Part shown: in pieces, positions 62,344-64,000 of the stretch
How the letters are laid out: each line of letters starts with the position of its first letter
Numbering within the stretch: the stretch's first letter is position 1
Assembly (NCBI GenBank): GCA_009928435.1
Contig: JAABNQ010000003.1
Span: 1 to 64,000 of the forward strand
Direction: 5' to 3'
DNA from: Bacillus sp. HF117_J1_D
GTDB taxonomy: Bacteria > Bacillota > Bacilli > Bacillales > Bacillaceae_C
DNA: 64,000 nt
Notes under the pieces: generated by a model
What the model saw: the letters and a program-made list of their open reading frames with translations, nothing else
Database searches by the model: none
What the model was told of the DNA's origin: nothing
Position numbers and translations under genes: made by a program

Positions 62344-63234
62344 TTATTGTGCACAGCGATCTTCTGTCGTCATCTCATCCGGAAGATTGTCTTCCCCAAA
62401 CCCAAACTCTTCGAAAATTTCCAGGATCTTTCCGGAATCAATCAGCTTCTTCAATTCAGCGTTATACGCTTCTCTGAGTTCATTATCCTCTTTCCTAAAC
62501 ACGGCAGCTCCATAGCTCATAACACTTTTTCCGTCAATCTCAGGCTGTGTAAACGGCTTAGCCTCTTCCACTTTGGACTGATCCGCTGATTCCACCGCTT
62601 CTCTAAGTGTCGCCTCCGTCATGACCGTTGCATCTACACGGCCAGAGCTTACCGCTGCGATATTGGAGGAAATGCTGTCTGCCGTTTCAATCTGACTATC
62701 TTTCACTCCAAGCTCTTTCAGGAACTCATGCTGATTCGCCCCTGCCATGATGGACACTTTCAAATCTGGATTTTTGGCGATGTCTTCATAACTGTGCAAT
62801 TTCTTCGGATTCCCTTTCTGAACAGCCATGCCTTCCCCATAGCGGATCTCCACATCACCAAATGCCGCCTCTGCACAGCGTTCAGGTCGGATGTCCATGC
62901 CAGCTGTAATAACATCAAAGCGTCCCGCCTGCAATGCCGGGATCAAAGAACCAAATTCCGTCACTTCCCCTTCGACAGTGTCGATCCCCATCTCCTTGAA
63001 AACGGCTTTGGTGATTTCCGGTGCAACACCTGTCACTTCGCCGTCAGATGTTTTATAGCCATACGGTTTTTCATTTGCTACACCAAGCTTCACCTTTCCT
63101 TCTTTTTTCAGCCGGTCAAGTGTGGAGCCATCCTCTTTCGATTCTCCACCACTTCCTCCACTCCCGCTGCTATTTCCACAGGCACTTAGTATAACTAACA
63201 AACCAACAATGGCTATGACCAACCACTTCTTCAA
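62344..63234 (-). CDS. ehuB: ectoine/hydroxyectoine-binding lipoprotein EhuB
   Basis: A 296-residue extracellular binding protein (lipobox ILSAC). LDRLKKEGKVKLGVANEKPYGY, EFGSLIPALQAGRFDVITAGMDIRPERC are close to EhuB and fit ectoine binding. The TTG start at 63234 is about 8-9 nt after GGGGG. It is the first gene of the ehuBCDA operon. A cre-like site lies 118 bp upstream (63352-63365). Confidence 0.85.
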   Translation of the reverse strand: MKKWLVIAIVGLLVILSACGNSSGSGGSGGESKEDGSTLDRLKKEGKVKLGVANEKPYGYKTSDGEVTGVAPEITKAVFKEMGIDTVEGEVTEFGSLIPALQAGRFDVITAGMDIRPERCAEAAFGDVEIRYGEGMAVQKGNPKKLHSYEDIAKNPDLKVSIMAGANQHEFLKELGVKDSQIETADSISSNIAAVSSGRVDATVMTEATLREAVESADQSKVEEAKPFTQPEIDGKSVMSYGAAVFRKEDNELREAYNAELKKLIDSGKILEIFEEFGFGEDNLPDEMTTEDRCAQ

Positions 63235-63351
63235 AAGTAAAACCCCCTCATTTTCTCTTTCATTTCGAAATATTCCAATAAAGAAAAGCGCATTTTCTTC
63301 CCTATTTTATGTCCGTTATGATTGCCTTCCATTTAAAACTAGCATAACACT

Positions 63352-63365
63352 TGAAAGCGCTTTGT
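63352..63365. promoter_or_regulatory. cre-like site upstream of ehuB
   Basis: TGAAAGCGCTTTGT matches the CcpA consensus TGAAAGCGCTTTCA except at the last bases. Its position upstream of ehuB suggests carbon catabolite control of ectoine uptake. Confidence 0.5.
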
Positions 63366-63562
63366 ATATTAGTCTACGTGAACTAGTTGTGAGGTTCAAA
63401 CAGCATATAATTGGTTTAATTACGATTATGCAGGCTCTCGTTGCATGAGGCTGATTTAGCACATGAGATACTCAACATTCATAGAATATGCTCCCATTTC
63501 CTAGCAGATATCCCAGATTAAAAACAGCCGAAGCAGACATACTAATGAATGGAGGTGTCAAG

Positions 63563-63685
63563 ATGAAAAAAGAATCAAAAGAAAAGAAACAGGAAACAAA
63601 CCAGCCCAAACCGTTAAGCGGCTCCCATCAAGTAAAAAACAGAAACCATTCGAGACAAAACAAAAATCCCGGACACGGAATGTAG
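63563..63685 (+). CDS. sspP: small acid-soluble spore protein P (SspP)
   Basis: A 40-residue spore protein. The block PLSGSHQVKNRNHSRQNKN closely matches Bacillus SspP (PLSGSKKVKNRNHTRQ…). The ATG at 63563 has GGAGGTG 6-7 nt upstream; the frame upstream to 63488 is not expected to be coding. It is made in the forespore and marks the organism as an endospore former. In Bacillus subtilis it follows sspO; no sspO is present here. Confidence 0.85.
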   Translation: MKKESKEKKQETNQPKPLSGSHQVKNRNHSRQNKNPGHGM

Positions 63686-63747
63686 GAAAGCGGCGGCTCG
63701 ATTTTGATGAGGGAAACTACTCATCCGGGCAACATCTCGAGCATTAT

Positions 63748-63930
63748 GTGAGAAAAGCGACAAGCGCAAGGCGATCCTTTTTAAGTCAACATACTATTCC
63801 TAGACTTTATGGGAGGTACTTGTTTCTGCATTTGAAATCAATTCTGATTGGGGACTATATCAGACCATATGGAAGGAATTTGCAGGAAACCGGTCATTAT
63901 TTCCAGCAGTCCGTGACTCATTACAAATAA
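63748..63930 (+). CDS. possible small protein, 60 aa
   Basis: An open frame from GTG 63748 to TAA at 63928, extending upstream in frame to about 63690 without an ATG. The translation (ARRSFLSQHTIPRLYGRYLFL…) is basic and aromatic, and no family is recognised. There is no clear ribosome site. It could be a truncated gene or chance. Confidence 0.2.
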   Translation: MRKATSARRSFLSQHTIPRLYGRYLFLHLKSILIGDYIRPYGRNLQETGHYFQQSVTHYK

Positions 63931-64000
63931 ATCGTTTACAACATGCCTGGCTAGCTTTGATTTTACATAATGCTCCCGATATGATTATATACATCTTGCG

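Overview
This is a chromosomal window from a low-GC, endospore-forming member of the Bacillota (Bacillus-like). The signs are a small acid-soluble spore protein of the SspP type at the right end, a Bacillus-type HutP/HutH pair, AGGAGG-type ribosome sites with many TTG and GTG starts, lipoprotein solute-binding proteins and a class A-like sortase. I cannot name a genus. No rRNA, tRNA, CRISPR array or complete insertion sequence was seen.

Region 1 (1-8.3 kb) is an accessory, surface-directed island. A leftward operon encodes a DUF805-type membrane protein, a 982-residue MucBP surface protein ending in an LPALG sortase-type tail, a secreted 659-residue extremely lysine-rich protein with a pretoxin-TG-like segment and a distinct C-terminal toxin-like domain, and a small acidic putative immunity protein. 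A sortase gene lies nearby on the other strand. Hairpins are dense at the left edge.

Region 2 (8.3-16 kb) is a catabolic set: HyuA-type hydantoinase/oxoprolinase subunit, DUF917, NCS1 permease, carbon-nitrogen hydrolase, DUF1177 and a PucR regulator. A PaiB-like gene follows. Region 3 (17-28 kb) holds a Dpp/Opp-type transporter with its own C45 acyltransferase/peptidase, a YesMN-like two-component system with a co-transcribed polytopic membrane protein, and an APC permease.

Region 4 (26-54 kb) looks like one large nitrogen and polyamine-related regulon. A sigma-54 activator sits between an aldehyde dehydrogenase-GNAT operon and a potABC operon followed by three potD-like genes. A third operon begins with an NhaC antiporter and runs through a small lipoyl-like protein, PotD, a DAO-family oxidase, C45, a GNAT-nitrilase fusion and another PotD. 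All three operons have textbook -24/-12 promoters, and all carry an ATTCA-N4-TGMAT dyad upstream that I propose as the shared activator site. An inferred reading is an acyl-protected polyamine route: uptake, acylation, oxidation, aldehyde oxidation, deacylation and transamination. A family of at least five related intergenic elements, all in one orientation and mostly abutting stop codons, is spread through regions 3 and 4.

Region 5 (54-64 kb) has an RpiR regulator divergent from a class III aminotransferase, hutP-hutH with a HutP-type attenuator, a CoA transferase, a LytTR regulator, an ectoine-type transporter (ehuBCDA order) and sspP. Notable broken or altered genes are a frameshifted potD signal peptide at 36216, a GNAT-nitrilase whose catalytic Cys is Gly, and a relic of a YtcJ-type amidohydrolase next to hutH.
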